NCBI GenBank assembly: GCA_018062345.1
Contig: JAGOSL010000012.1
Location: 1 to 36,206 of the forward strand
Length of the DNA stretch: 36,206 nt
Origin: Pseudomonadota bacterium
GTDB lineage: Bacteria > Pseudomonadota > Alphaproteobacteria > Paracaedibacterales > CAITNM01
Reading direction: 5' to 3'
Shown here: one piece after another, positions 26,525 to 34,786 of the stretch
Numbering within the stretch: the first letter of the stretch is position 1
How the letters are laid out: each line of letters begins with the position of its first letter
The notes under the pieces: generated by a model
What the model was told of the DNA's origin: nothing
Seen by the model: only the letters and a program-made list of their open reading frames with translations
The model's database searches: none
Translations under genes and position numbers: made by a program

Positions 26525-27877
26525 TTACCCAAGTTTTCCCGATAAATCTTTCAAAAGCTCAAGCCTTGTTAGCGCTAGAGCAGATTCTATATTTTTTTTA
26601 TACGCGCACAATGCTTTTGCAAATCCCAGTTTTTCTGCTTCTTTCAAACGGGCATCTGTCTGGTGCACAGGCCTAATTTCGCCCCCCAAACCAATTTCAC
26701 CAAAAAAAACATAGGAAGGATCAATAGGCTTATTAATCAAGGCCGAAATAAGTGCAGCTGCAACAGCCAAATCAGCCGCAGGTTCATTTACTTTTAATCC
26801 ACCAACAACATTTAGATACACATCTAAATTTCCAAAGGAAAACCCTGCACGACTTTCCAATACTGCCAATATCATAGAAAGTCGGGCTGAATCCCACCCC
26901 ACTGTTGTACGACGCGGCATACCTAAATAACTTTTAGAAACTAATGCTTGAATTTCACATAAAACTGGACGCGTCCCTTCAATACCTGCAAAAACTGCGG
27001 TACCACTTATACCCTTTGCCCGGTCTGATAAAAACAAAGCTGATGGATTTGTAACCTCAGCTAAACCTTGTTGCTCCATAGCAAATAAGCCAATTTCGTT
27101 AGTCGCACCAAACCGGTTCTTGACCGCTCGCAAAATACGAAAGTCATAGTGACGCTCCCCCTCAAAATACAGCACCGTATCGACCATGTGCTCTAATACA
27201 CGAGGCCCCGCTATTGTGCCTTCTTTAGTAACATGCCCAACTAAAATAACTGAAATCCCTTGCTTTTTTGCCAAATGAATAAGGCTTTGCGAACAAGCCC
27301 TAACTTGGCTTACCGATCCTGCTGCCGCCTCTAAGGCATCTGAACTAACAGTTTGGATAGAATCAACAACTAAGAGTTTTGTATTCTTATGCTTGGCAAT
27401 CAAATTTTGTATCTCTTCAAGACTTGTGCAACTACCAATTTGCAAATGCTCAGCTTTAACTCCAACGCGTTTTGCACGCATTTGAAGCTGCTGAACTGAT
27501 TCTTCTCCTGAAAGATATAAGCAAGGCGTATGATTTGAAATGTCACAAATTACCTGCAACAGCAACGTTGATTTACCAATCCCGGGATCACCCCCAACAA
27601 GAATCACCGAACCTGGAACAATTCCTCCACCACACACTCGATTAAACTCGCCAAAAGACGTGATATAACGAATTTTTGTTAGGTCAACCAGGGATGTATC
27701 ATCAACCGCATATAAGCTTGGCAATGGCGCATTAGCAGACGCAACCAACGCTCGGCCTCTTTCAACAACTTCCTCAACCAAAGTATTCCACTCACCGCAT
27801 CCCTCACATTTACCATTCCAGCGATTATGAGATGTGCCACATGCCTGGCAAATAAAACGAACCCCAACTTTAGCCAT
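26525..27877 (-). CDS. radA: DNA repair protein RadA
   Basis: RadA (Sms) is a RecA-related helicase that drives branch migration in recombinational repair. The 450-residue protein starts MAKVGVRFICQACGTSHNRW and has a four-Cys zinc finger. The RecA-like core carries Walker A GGDPGIGKST and the RadA-specific KNRFG motif, followed by a Lon-protease-like C-terminal domain. The ATG at 27877 is chosen because the family starts M-A-K-V and because it overlaps the mlaF stop (ATGGCTAA), giving translational coupling. An ATG at 27904 would extend the product by nine residues. Confidence 0.96.
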   Translation of the reverse strand: MAKVGVRFICQACGTSHNRWNGKCEGCGEWNTLVEEVVERGRALVASANAPLPSLYAVDDTSLVDLTKIRYITSFGEFNRVCGGGIVPGSVILVGGDPGIGKSTLLLQVICDISNHTPCLYLSGEESVQQLQMRAKRVGVKAEHLQIGSCTSLEEIQNLIAKHKNTKLLVVDSIQTVSSDALEAAAGSVSQVRACSQSLIHLAKKQGISVILVGHVTKEGTIAGPRVLEHMVDTVLYFEGERHYDFRILRAVKNRFGATNEIGLFAMEQQGLAEVTNPSALFLSDRAKGISGTAVFAGIEGTRPVLCEIQALVSKSYLGMPRRTTVGWDSARLSMILAVLESRAGFSFGNLDVYLNVVGGLKVNEPAADLAVAAALISALINKPIDPSYVFFGEIGLGGEIRPVHQTDARLKEAEKLGFAKALCAYKKNIESALALTRLELLKDLSGKLG

Positions 27878-28631
27878 CAGTAAATGGTCCATGCGGAAGG
27901 CCATTGATAAACTGCTTCACATAAGGGTTGTTTGTTGTATCCATAGAAGAAACTGTCCCTTCCCAAGCAAAATTGCCATGAAACAACAACCCAACCCGAT
28001 CAGCAATAATCCGAAGCGAATGCATATCATGGGTAATGCTAATAGCGCTTGCGCCAATATCTTTCACGCATCTTCGAATTAAATCATTAATAGTTCCGCT
28101 GATAATAGGGTCAAGACCTGTGGTAGGCTCATCAAAAAATATAACTTTAGGATTTGTGGCAATAGCTCGCGCTAATGCTACGCGCTTTTGCATTCCACCT
28201 GATAATTCTGCGGGGTAAATATCTGCAACTTTTTCATCTAAGTCGACAGCCTCCAGCTTTTCCATAGCAATTTTACGCGCTTTGGCCTTGTCCATACGCT
28301 GCCCATGAATCAAACCAAAAGCAATGTTATTCCACACAGTAAGACTGTCAAATAATGCGCCACCTTGGAATAGCATTCCAAATGATTGAATAAGCTGCTG
28401 ACGCTTAGCACTTCTAGCGCCTACAATATTTTTTCCATTAATCAGAATTTCTCCTGAATCGGGTTCAATTAGCCCCAAAATACATTTGATTAAAATCGAC
28501 TTACCTGTACCAGAGCCACCGATAATACCAAGAGATTCTTTCTCTTTAAGATCAAGACTAATACCACGTAGCACGTGATTATCACCAAAAGATTTGTGAA
28601 GATTTTTAACAGAAATAATTGGATGAGACAT
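27870..28631 (-). CDS. mlaF: Phospholipid-transport ABC ATPase MlaF
   Basis: MlaF is the ATPase of the Mla system, which moves phospholipids between the outer and inner membranes to keep the outer leaflet asymmetric. The 253-residue protein has Walker A GGSGTGKS, the ABC signature LSGGMQKR and Walker B VIFFDEPTTGLDP. It is six bases after mlaE and overlaps radA by eight bases. The substrate-binding MlaD, usually next to mlaF, is absent here and must be elsewhere if the system is complete. Confidence 0.92.
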   Translation of the reverse strand: MSHPIISVKNLHKSFGDNHVLRGISLDLKEKESLGIIGGSGTGKSILIKCILGLIEPDSGEILINGKNIVGARSAKRQQLIQSFGMLFQGGALFDSLTVWNNIAFGLIHGQRMDKAKARKIAMEKLEAVDLDEKVADIYPAELSGGMQKRVALARAIATNPKVIFFDEPTTGLDPIISGTINDLIRRCVKDIGASAISITHDMHSLRIIADRVGLLFHGNFAWEGTVSSMDTTNNPYVKQFINGLPHGPFTDG

Positions 28632-28637
28632 AAAATA

Positions 28638-29411
28638 TTACCGCTGAAATAGAATGCTGGTGAGAACGTAATTCGTAAACAAAATAAAAATTGAAGCAGA
28701 CACTACCGCATTAGTTGTAGCGCGCCCTACTCCTTCTGCTCCTCGCCCTGAATTAAAGCCATGATAGCATCCCATTAAAGCAATCAAAGTCCCAAAAGCT
28801 GTCGCCTTAATAAGCCCCGACTGCACATCTGAAAATTCTAAATATTTAAGGGTCTGCTGCATGTAATTTCCTGCATTAAAATCTAATTCGTGCACTCCAA
28901 TAAGATATCCACCCATCACACCAATTAAGTCAGCAATAATAACAAGCAGCGGCAACATTACAGCACCAGCAAGAAGCCGGGGAAAAATCAGATACTTAAA
29001 AGGATTGGCAGAAAGCGTAATCAACGCATCAATTTGCTCAGTAACACGCATGGTACCAATTTCAGCCGCCATAGATGCACCAATACGCCCAGCAACCATT
29101 AGCCCTGCTAGTACTGGGCCCAATTCACGAGTAATTGACAGCACAACAACAGTTGCAACTGCCCCTTCTGCAGAAAACCTTGAAAATCCGGTATAGCTTT
29201 GCAAAGCCAGCACCATACCTGTAAAAATCGCCGTCAAGCCAACCACCGGCAATGAATAGTACCCAATTTGAATAAATTGATTCAAAATTTGCCCCCAGTA
29301 ATAAGGTGGCTGGATACCATGTCGAACAGAATTGTAAAAAAATATACTAATTCTTCCGGTTAAACCTATGAAATTTAGGAACAGTCTTCCGACCACTGCA
29401 AGGGGATTCAT
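28638..29411 (-). CDS. mlaE: Phospholipid-transport permease MlaE
   Basis: MlaE is the membrane permease partner of MlaF. The 257-residue protein has five to six hydrophobic helices and the MlaE/YrbE signatures VVLSITRELGPVLAGLMVAGRIG and ASMAAEIGTMRVTEQIDAL. The late segment LMGCYHGFNSGRGAEGVGRATT is also typical. It begins a unit mlaE-mlaF-radA, divergent from kdsA, so outer-membrane lipid handling and LPS core synthesis lie back to back. Confidence 0.93.
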   Translation of the reverse strand: MNPLAVVGRLFLNFIGLTGRISIFFYNSVRHGIQPPYYWGQILNQFIQIGYYSLPVVGLTAIFTGMVLALQSYTGFSRFSAEGAVATVVVLSITRELGPVLAGLMVAGRIGASMAAEIGTMRVTEQIDALITLSANPFKYLIFPRLLAGAVMLPLLVIIADLIGVMGGYLIGVHELDFNAGNYMQQTLKYLEFSDVQSGLIKATAFGTLIALMGCYHGFNSGRGAEGVGRATTNAVVSASIFILFTNYVLTSILFQR

Positions 29412-29438
29412 ACATAATCTTTATGCGTAATTTGTAAA

Positions 29439-29468
29439 AGTATAACCGAAGACTGTATCAAAACCCAA
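29439..29468 (-). promoter_or_regulatory. Candidate promoter of mlaE-mlaF-radA
   Basis: There is TTGGGT (29463-29468), an 18-base spacer, and TATACT (29439-29444, 5/6 match) in the gap divergent to kdsA. The -35 is a poor match. Confidence 0.35.
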
Positions 29469-29513
29469 GTACCTTTGCTAAAGTATGAAAAAATTACTAT
29501 TTGATGACCAATC

Positions 29514-30350
29514 ATGAAAACCATTACCGTTCAATCACTAGCTATTTCCAATACCAACCCTTTCGTTTTAATAGCGGGACCATGTGTTCTTGAAAGTCGT
29601 GATCATGCAATGATGATGGCTGAAAATCTAACAATCCTATGCAATACATTGAACATTCCTCTTATTTATAAAACGTCATTCGACAAGGCAAATCGCACTA
29701 GCATTACAGGCGCTAGAGGACTTGGACTTGAAGCAAGTCTGAAAATTTTTGAAGAAATTCGAAGCACTTTTAATGTGCCCTTGACTACAGATGTGCATTC
29801 ACCAGAACAGTGCGCTGTTGTCGCTAATAGCGTTGACGTCCTTCAAATTCCTGCATTTTTATGTCGACAAACAGATTTGTTACAAGCAGCTGCGAAAACA
29901 GGAAAAGTCGTCAATATTAAAAAAGGGCAATTTTTAGCTCCATGGGATATGCAAAACGTTGTAAAGAAAATGGAATCGTTTGGTAACTCGAATGTCATGC
30001 TATGCGAACGCGGGGCCAGCTTTGGTTACAACACATTAGTAAGCGATATGCGAAGTCTTAGCATTATGGCTCAAACTGGCTATCCGGTAATTTTTGATGC
30101 TACACACTCTGTGCAACAACCAGGCGGGCAAGGCGCATCAACTGGTGGAAAACGTGAGTTTGCCCCCATACTGGCGCGTGCTGCTATTGCTGTTGGCGTT
30201 GCTGGTGTATTTTTAGAAACCCACCAAGATCCAGACAATGCACCAAGTGATGGGCCAAATATGATCCGCCTTTCTGATATGAAACAAGTCTTAACTGAAC
30301 TGAAAGCTTTCGATAAAATAGCAAAAGAAAATCCGCGCTTTATTGATTAA
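29514..30350 (+). CDS. kdsA: 3-deoxy-D-manno-octulosonate 8-phosphate synthase
   Basis: KdsA condenses phosphoenolpyruvate with arabinose 5-phosphate to make Kdo-8-phosphate for the LPS inner core. The 278-residue TIM-barrel protein has [30 protein letters not shown] and the substrate loop [11 protein letters not shown]. Cys24 (in AGPC), the His of DATHS, the Glu of FLETH and the Asp of SDGPNM correspond to the metal ligands of the metal-dependent class. E. coli KdsA has Asn at the Cys position. It is the only LPS-core gene in the window, and LPS synthesis implies a Gram-negative outer membrane. Confidence 0.95.
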   Translation: MKTITVQSLAISNTNPFVLIAGPCVLESRDHAMMMAENLTILCNTLNIPLIYKTSFDKANRTSITGARGLGLEASLKIFEEIRSTFNVPLTTDVHSPEQCAVVANSVDVLQIPAFLCRQTDLLQAAAKTGKVVNIKKGQFLAPWDMQNVVKKMESFGNSNVMLCERGASFGYNTLVSDMRSLSIMAQTGYPVIFDATHSVQQPGGQGASTGGKREFAPILARAAIAVGVAGVFLETHQDPDNAPSDGPNMIRLSDMKQVLTELKAFDKIAKENPRFID

Positions 30351-30352
30351 AT

Positions 30353-30381
30353 TTGCACTTCCTTAACGCATTTACTATATA
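30353..30381 (+). promoter_or_regulatory. Candidate promoter of the 30417-31235 gene
   Basis: There is TTGCAC (30353-30358), a 17-base spacer, and TATATA (30376-30381). The start of transcription would be near 30388, about 29 bases before the chosen ATG and downstream of kdsA. Confidence 0.4.
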
Positions 30382-30416
30382 AGAGTCATCATAGGTATTT
30401 GAACTCAGAGATTGAC

Positions 30417-31235
30417 ATGAACGTCGCATCGTTAAGTTTTTTATTGCTACTAACTGTTTTGCCATTGAACTGTGCCGCGATTGGCTTAACAGAAGCAGAA
30501 CTTCAAAATGTATTTGCATATACCCGTGCAGGAATGACGTTTGAAAACGCGCTACAAATTGTACTTTCAGAACAGACAGAAAATATGAGAGCTCAACTAG
30601 CAAGCACTGCTATTTCTGCACAAGAAGAAATAGATCCAGAAACTGCTGCGCTCATAGCAAGGTTAGAAGCAGAGAATCATCCTCCGATACAGGCTTATAT
30701 CCCTGATTCTATTTTTGACCAAGTGCAAAGGTGCCCCGATATTGCTACGCACAGAGCAACGCTTGAACCTCTTATCACTTTTTTAAAGGGAATTCGTCAA
30801 GATAGCAACGTGCATAGCATTGACGCCCATGTTGCAGCAAACATTGCAAAATTACCTGTTATAGGAAACGCTTTTGGTGTGGATAATCCAAATCTAGGTA
30901 TTGCGGCAATACAAGCATACCTCAATCCATTCACGACTACTTATGCTGGCTATGAAGGGCGGGCAGTTTCTAGCACCCAATTACAAGGATATATTGCAAC
31001 CACATTAAATACTGCAGCGCAAGATCCAATAACGCTTGGCCTATATTCACGCATTACAAGCATCCTTCAACGATTACAGAATGAGATCGCAGCAGAAGAA
31101 TTCAACGCACATACCAAGCATCTATTTGATGCAATTGCTGAAAATTTCCTAACTCAAGGTGGCTGCTTTCAAGGCGTAAGAAACCGAGCTTATATACGCT
31201 ATATAAGCATTCTTAATATTTTAATGAAAGAATAA
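30417..31235 (+). CDS. Exported protein of unknown function, mostly helical
   Basis: A 272-residue product without a recognised family. The ATG at 30417 gives a clean signal peptide (MNVASLSFLLLLTVLPLNCA, then AIGLTEAEL). A TTG six codons upstream is less likely. The mature part is largely alpha-helical, with LIARLEAEN, IFDQVQRCPDIATHRATLEP and ILQRLQNEIAAEEFNAHTK. It ends in NFLTQGGCFQGVRNRAYIRY. The C-x2-G-x3-R motif there (Cys250) recurs at the same place, just before the final helix, in the exported protein at 17772-19463. Its stop lies eight bases from the response-regulator gene on the opposite strand. Confidence 0.58.
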   Translation: MNVASLSFLLLLTVLPLNCAAIGLTEAELQNVFAYTRAGMTFENALQIVLSEQTENMRAQLASTAISAQEEIDPETAALIARLEAENHPPIQAYIPDSIFDQVQRCPDIATHRATLEPLITFLKGIRQDSNVHSIDAHVAANIAKLPVIGNAFGVDNPNLGIAAIQAYLNPFTTTYAGYEGRAVSSTQLQGYIATTLNTAAQDPITLGLYSRITSILQRLQNEIAAEEFNAHTKHLFDAIAENFLTQGGCFQGVRNRAYIRYISILNILMKE

Positions 31236-31242
31236 CCCCCTA

Positions 31243-31938
31243 TTAAGTTACAGGCGTTCTCTGCTCTGAAAAACGAGGCAGCTCTACGATATCTGTCCAA
31301 TAAATCATTGCCTTGAAAAGCTGATTTTTGAATTCTTTATACGTAAATGATTTTCTAATAAATCCGCTAGCCTGTAAACTATACGCAGCAGTCCTATCGT
31401 CAACACTTATGCTACTACTAAGCACCACAACCGGTATTTCATTTAACTGAGTTCGCCGCTTAAGCTCTCTTAAAACATCTAAACCACGAACTGAAGGAAG
31501 GTTTAGATCTAAAAATATAAGATCAGGCTTTGGCAAAGTTTGCGCCGTACCATGGCTGATATCATTGAAAAAATTTAAAGCGGTTTGCCCGTCGTTAATG
31601 GTGTATATATGCAATTTCTTTGGAAAATCAGCAAGCGCTTTGCGCAGCAGAAACTCGTCTCCTGCGTTATCTTCAATAAGCAAAACTTTATACACATCCT
31701 TTTCTTGCTCATTTTGGTTTTCAAGTTCTTCGAAAAAAGAATCTAAATCAACGTGAAAAATTTTCGACAGATGATATAGCATCGTTGCAGAAATTTTATT
31801 GGCGCCCTTTTCATATCGCTGTAACTGCTGAATTGAAACGTTTAAATCTGCCGCAAGTGTTTTTAATGGCCAGTTCATCTTTTTACGAAAAAGAGCAACT
31901 TTTCTGCCCAGCAATACATCTTTTTGATCAACTAACAT
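31243..31938 (-). CDS. Response regulator with an N-terminal XRE helix-turn-helix and a receiver domain
   Basis: The 231-residue protein joins two domains in an unusual order. Residues 10-70 form an XRE/Cro-type DNA-binding domain (LGRKVALFRKKMNW, TLAADLNVSIQQLQRYEKG). Residues 84-215 form a receiver of the Rcp1 type (VLLIEDNAGDEFLL, then IFLDLNLPSVRGLDVLREL), with acidic residues E89 and D90, phospho-acceptor Asp144, Ser174 and Lys196. Most regulators carry the DNA-binding domain after the receiver. The start overlaps the kinase gene by seven bases, so both are co-translated. It may be a transcription factor switched by phosphorylation; targets are unknown. Confidence 0.88.
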   Translation of the reverse strand: MLVDQKDVLLGRKVALFRKKMNWPLKTLAADLNVSIQQLQRYEKGANKISATMLYHLSKIFHVDLDSFFEELENQNEQEKDVYKVLLIEDNAGDEFLLRKALADFPKKLHIYTINDGQTALNFFNDISHGTAQTLPKPDLIFLDLNLPSVRGLDVLRELKRRTQLNEIPVVVLSSSISVDDRTAAYSLQASGFIRKSFTYKEFKNQLFKAMIYWTDIVELPRFSEQRTPVT

Positions 31939-33188
31939 AATACCCCATATTCTTTCTTTAAGTATGTTTCAGAAAGTGAATTTTCTTGAGAACACTTTTT
32001 GATTTCATAAATCGGCAACGTGAACGTTACAACAGTTCCTCTTTTTTTATTCGAACTAAGAGAAATTTTTCCTTTGTAAGCTGAAACAATTTTTTTACAA
32101 ATCATCAAACCAAGCCCCGCCCCTTCTGATACTGACGAATGAAAAGGTAGGAAAAGATTATTTTTTCGAATATGCGAAGGGCAGTAACCAGAATTATGCA
32201 AAGAAAATTTATAAAAATTGTTATCTTCCTTCACGACAAACAAAGTCACAATGCAGTTGTCATCGGGGCTGTGTTTTACTGCATTTGCCAATAAATTTTG
32301 AAAAAGCTGCAACATACACGTTCGGTTAGCGTGCAAAAAAATATCATCTGAAAATTGTAAATTAAGCTGGTACTTTTTTGTTTTCAAAATATTTTCGTGC
32401 ACTTCGTCAAGCAGGCTCTTTAGGGAAATTTTTTCAGGCTCAACCGTTAGGTCTCCTTCCCTACAATAAAGAATCATCCCTTCGCTTAAATTTTTGATGT
32501 ACCCAAAACTTTTTTGCAAAGCACTAAAAATATATTCTATCGAATCTTCATTAGCAGCAACTCTTCTATATTTCTCTTGCAGAATCTCAAAAAAATTATA
32601 AATTTGCCGCAATGGCTGCATCAGATCATGTGACAAAACAATATTAAAACTTTCAAGTATTTCATTGTTTTGTTGAAGCTTTTTATGTGAGCAAAGCAAC
32701 TCCTGATAAGTTGTAACATCTTCAAAACACACAATAAGGTCAACTACCTCCGAATCTTTATCAAGCAAGGGAAAAATTTCCCATTTTAACCAGCAACACC
32801 CACTACCTTTTTTTATTTCATGCTTTATTGGTTGAGAATGCCAAGCTTTGCCCTTCAAAGCATATTTAAGCGCAGCTTTTAATGATTTGGGGCACGGACT
32901 AAAAATATCACTAATTTTCTTTTCTAAAACCTCAGCAGAAGAAAAATTTTTCTTTTTCTTACAACAATAACGCTTTAACCAAAGAAGGGCAGCCGGACTA
33001 CAATTTGTAATATTAAAATTTGTATCAAGGCAAAGCATAGCCAAGGGAACATGATTAACTAATGATGAAAGGTGTTCTTTAAAAAGATGATTATCGCAAC
33101 GTTGAGTATTTTCATTACTCTGCTTAATCAGAGGGGGCACATATAAGGGCTCAATTATATTTGTTTTTCTAGCTACAAGTTGTATCAT
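31932..33188 (-). CDS. PAS-containing histidine kinase
   Basis: A 418-residue, apparently soluble sensor kinase. A PAS domain lies at about 42-165 (LVNHVPLAMLCLDTNFNITN...DLIVCFEDVT). The H box is FNIVLSHDLMQPLRQI with His187, of the phytochrome-like 'SHDLxxPLR' type. The ATPase domain has N box LFQNLLANAVKHS (N298, N302), a changed G1 box LHNSGYCP (usually DxGxG) and G2 GAGLGLMICKKI. No membrane helix is visible, so the signal is probably intracellular. It is coupled to the regulator gene. Partner specificity is inferred from adjacency. AGAGGAG lies before the ATG. Confidence 0.88.
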   Translation of the reverse strand: MIQLVARKTNIIEPLYVPPLIKQSNENTQRCDNHLFKEHLSSLVNHVPLAMLCLDTNFNITNCSPAALLWLKRYCCKKKKNFSSAEVLEKKISDIFSPCPKSLKAALKYALKGKAWHSQPIKHEIKKGSGCCWLKWEIFPLLDKDSEVVDLIVCFEDVTTYQELLCSHKKLQQNNEILESFNIVLSHDLMQPLRQIYNFFEILQEKYRRVAANEDSIEYIFSALQKSFGYIKNLSEGMILYCREGDLTVEPEKISLKSLLDEVHENILKTKKYQLNLQFSDDIFLHANRTCMLQLFQNLLANAVKHSPDDNCIVTLFVVKEDNNFYKFSLHNSGYCPSHIRKNNLFLPFHSSVSEGAGLGLMICKKIVSAYKGKISLSSNKKRGTVVTFTLPIYEIKKCSQENSLSETYLKKEYGVLC

Positions 33189-33342
33189 CGCACTCCTCTT
33201 TAACAGGGTATTTTCGACATTCTTGTCACGCTTTCATAGGTACACCTTTTTGATTAAATTGTCGTCTTAAAATTGCATCATTTTAATTCTTTGTTGTCAT
33301 GATTTCAGTTATATTTATCCATAATTTTTTCAATATAAAGCT

Positions 33343-34596
33343 TTATAAAACATCAGCTGAAAGTACGGTGGTTTCTGCACTACCAAACCCCAAACACAGA
33401 TCATCTTTTTTGGCCATTCCAACAACTTTCATTGAATCATTATCTTGCAAAAAAACTCGTTCTTCCCCTGAATTTAGATGTATAGGATTTGCCCCACCCC
33501 AAGTTAACTCAATCAAGCTTCCGTAGCTGTCTGGTGTTGGGCCACTAATTGTACCGGTACCCAGAATATCGCCCGGTTGTAAATTACAACCATTGACCGT
33601 GTGATGTGCAACTTGCTGCGCAATATCCCAATACATGTATTTGTAATTCGTGTGCGATATCTCTTGATACGCACTCATATTTGGCGTTTTGATCTGAAGA
33701 TGCAAATCAATATTAAAATTGGTATTCTTTCTTGAAAGATATGGCAAAGGTTTAGGCAACTGCTCTGGACCCTGAACACTAAATGGTTGCAAAGCTTCCA
33801 TGGTAACTACCCATGGAGAAATAGTTGTTCCAAAATTTTTACCCAAAAATGGACCTAACGGCACGTATTCCCAACGCTGAATATCTCGCGCGCTCCAATC
33901 TAACAGCATAACCACACCAAACACATGATCAGCAGCAGCACTAATAGAAATAGGATTCCCTAGCTCATTTCCTGTGCCAATAATAAATCCAAGCTCAACT
34001 TCTGTATCAAACTGACGAGTCGGCGCACAAATAGGATCACTCTCCCCAATTTTTAGCTGCCCACAAGGACGCTTAATTTTTGTACCGCTCACAACTATTG
34101 CACTTGCACGTCCATCATAACCAACAGGAATATGACGCCAATTTGGCAGAAGCGGGTTAACAGGATCACGAAACATTTTGCCAAGATTTGTTGCATGCTC
34201 CAATGATGAATAAAAATCAGTATATCCTCCCACGTGCACAGGCATTTTCATCACGACTTGGCTTTGAGGAATTAAAATTTCTGCTTGCAACGCTGCATTA
34301 TCACGAAGATCAGCGGTATCCTCATTTAACAAATGAATCAAAAACTGACGCACCGCACTCCAACAAGTTTTACTTGTATTCATAAAAGCATTCAGCGTTG
34401 ATTGATTAAAAACCTTTTTGCCTTCCAAGGCATCAACTTTTAACAATCCTTTTTCTTCAAGCAATGTAAGATTAAGAACAAAATCACCTATAGCCACACC
34501 AATTGATGTTTTATCGTGATACTCGAACACACCATAGGGCAAATTATATAAAGGAAATGGATGACCTAATGGAATTTCAATAAATGATTTTTGCAT
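33343..34596 (-). CDS. fahA: Fumarylacetoacetase
   Basis: FahA hydrolyses fumarylacetoacetate to fumarate and acetoacetate, the last step of tyrosine breakdown. The 417-residue protein keeps the mammalian-enzyme residues at nearly the same numbers: Asp127 and His134 in YTDFYSSLEHATNLG, Glu199 and Glu201 in FDTEVELGF, Asp233 in LLDWSARDIQ, and the GKNFGTTISPWVV segment. I start at ATG 34596; a TTG three codons upstream is possible. There is no strong Shine-Dalgarno. No other tyrosine-catabolism gene is in the window, so the gene stands alone between the two-component pair and the carboxypeptidase gene. Confidence 0.95.
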   Translation of the reverse strand: MQKSFIEIPLGHPFPLYNLPYGVFEYHDKTSIGVAIGDFVLNLTLLEEKGLLKVDALEGKKVFNQSTLNAFMNTSKTCWSAVRQFLIHLLNEDTADLRDNAALQAEILIPQSQVVMKMPVHVGGYTDFYSSLEHATNLGKMFRDPVNPLLPNWRHIPVGYDGRASAIVVSGTKIKRPCGQLKIGESDPICAPTRQFDTEVELGFIIGTGNELGNPISISAAADHVFGVVMLLDWSARDIQRWEYVPLGPFLGKNFGTTISPWVVTMEALQPFSVQGPEQLPKPLPYLSRKNTNFNIDLHLQIKTPNMSAYQEISHTNYKYMYWDIAQQVAHHTVNGCNLQPGDILGTGTISGPTPDSYGSLIELTWGGANPIHLNSGEERVFLQDNDSMKVVGMAKKDDLCLGFGSAETTVLSADVL

Positions 34597-34631
34597 AAGA
34601 AACAACTTTTAAAATATAGGCATACCGTAGC

Positions 34632-34733
34632 TTAATCAGGGCTTTTGGTAAACTGTTTGCCAAGTTTTTCTTTATCTTGCAAAAGCTTCTCTTTATCTTC
34701 ATAACAACAATTAGCCCACTCTAAATGATTTTT
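34632..34733 (-). other. Short open stretch, possible gene remnant
   Basis: Within the 190-base gap between fahA and the carboxypeptidase gene, one minus-strand frame is open for 33 codons between two stops. It reads LEWANCCYEDKEKL then LQDKEKLGKQF TKSPD, a protein-like composition, but has no start codon. It could be the tail of a decayed gene. The rest of the gap shows nothing I can identify. Confidence 0.2.
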
Positions 34734-34786
34734 CTACATCTGATAAAATTCACAGGCGGAGCAAGTAAGCTTTTAACTAGTTGTTA

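Noticed and set aside
33334-33347. Palindrome TATAAAGCTTTATA at the fahA stop codon as a terminator or operator
   Set aside because: It is AT-rich and overlaps the coding end; stem stability would be low and no T-run follows.
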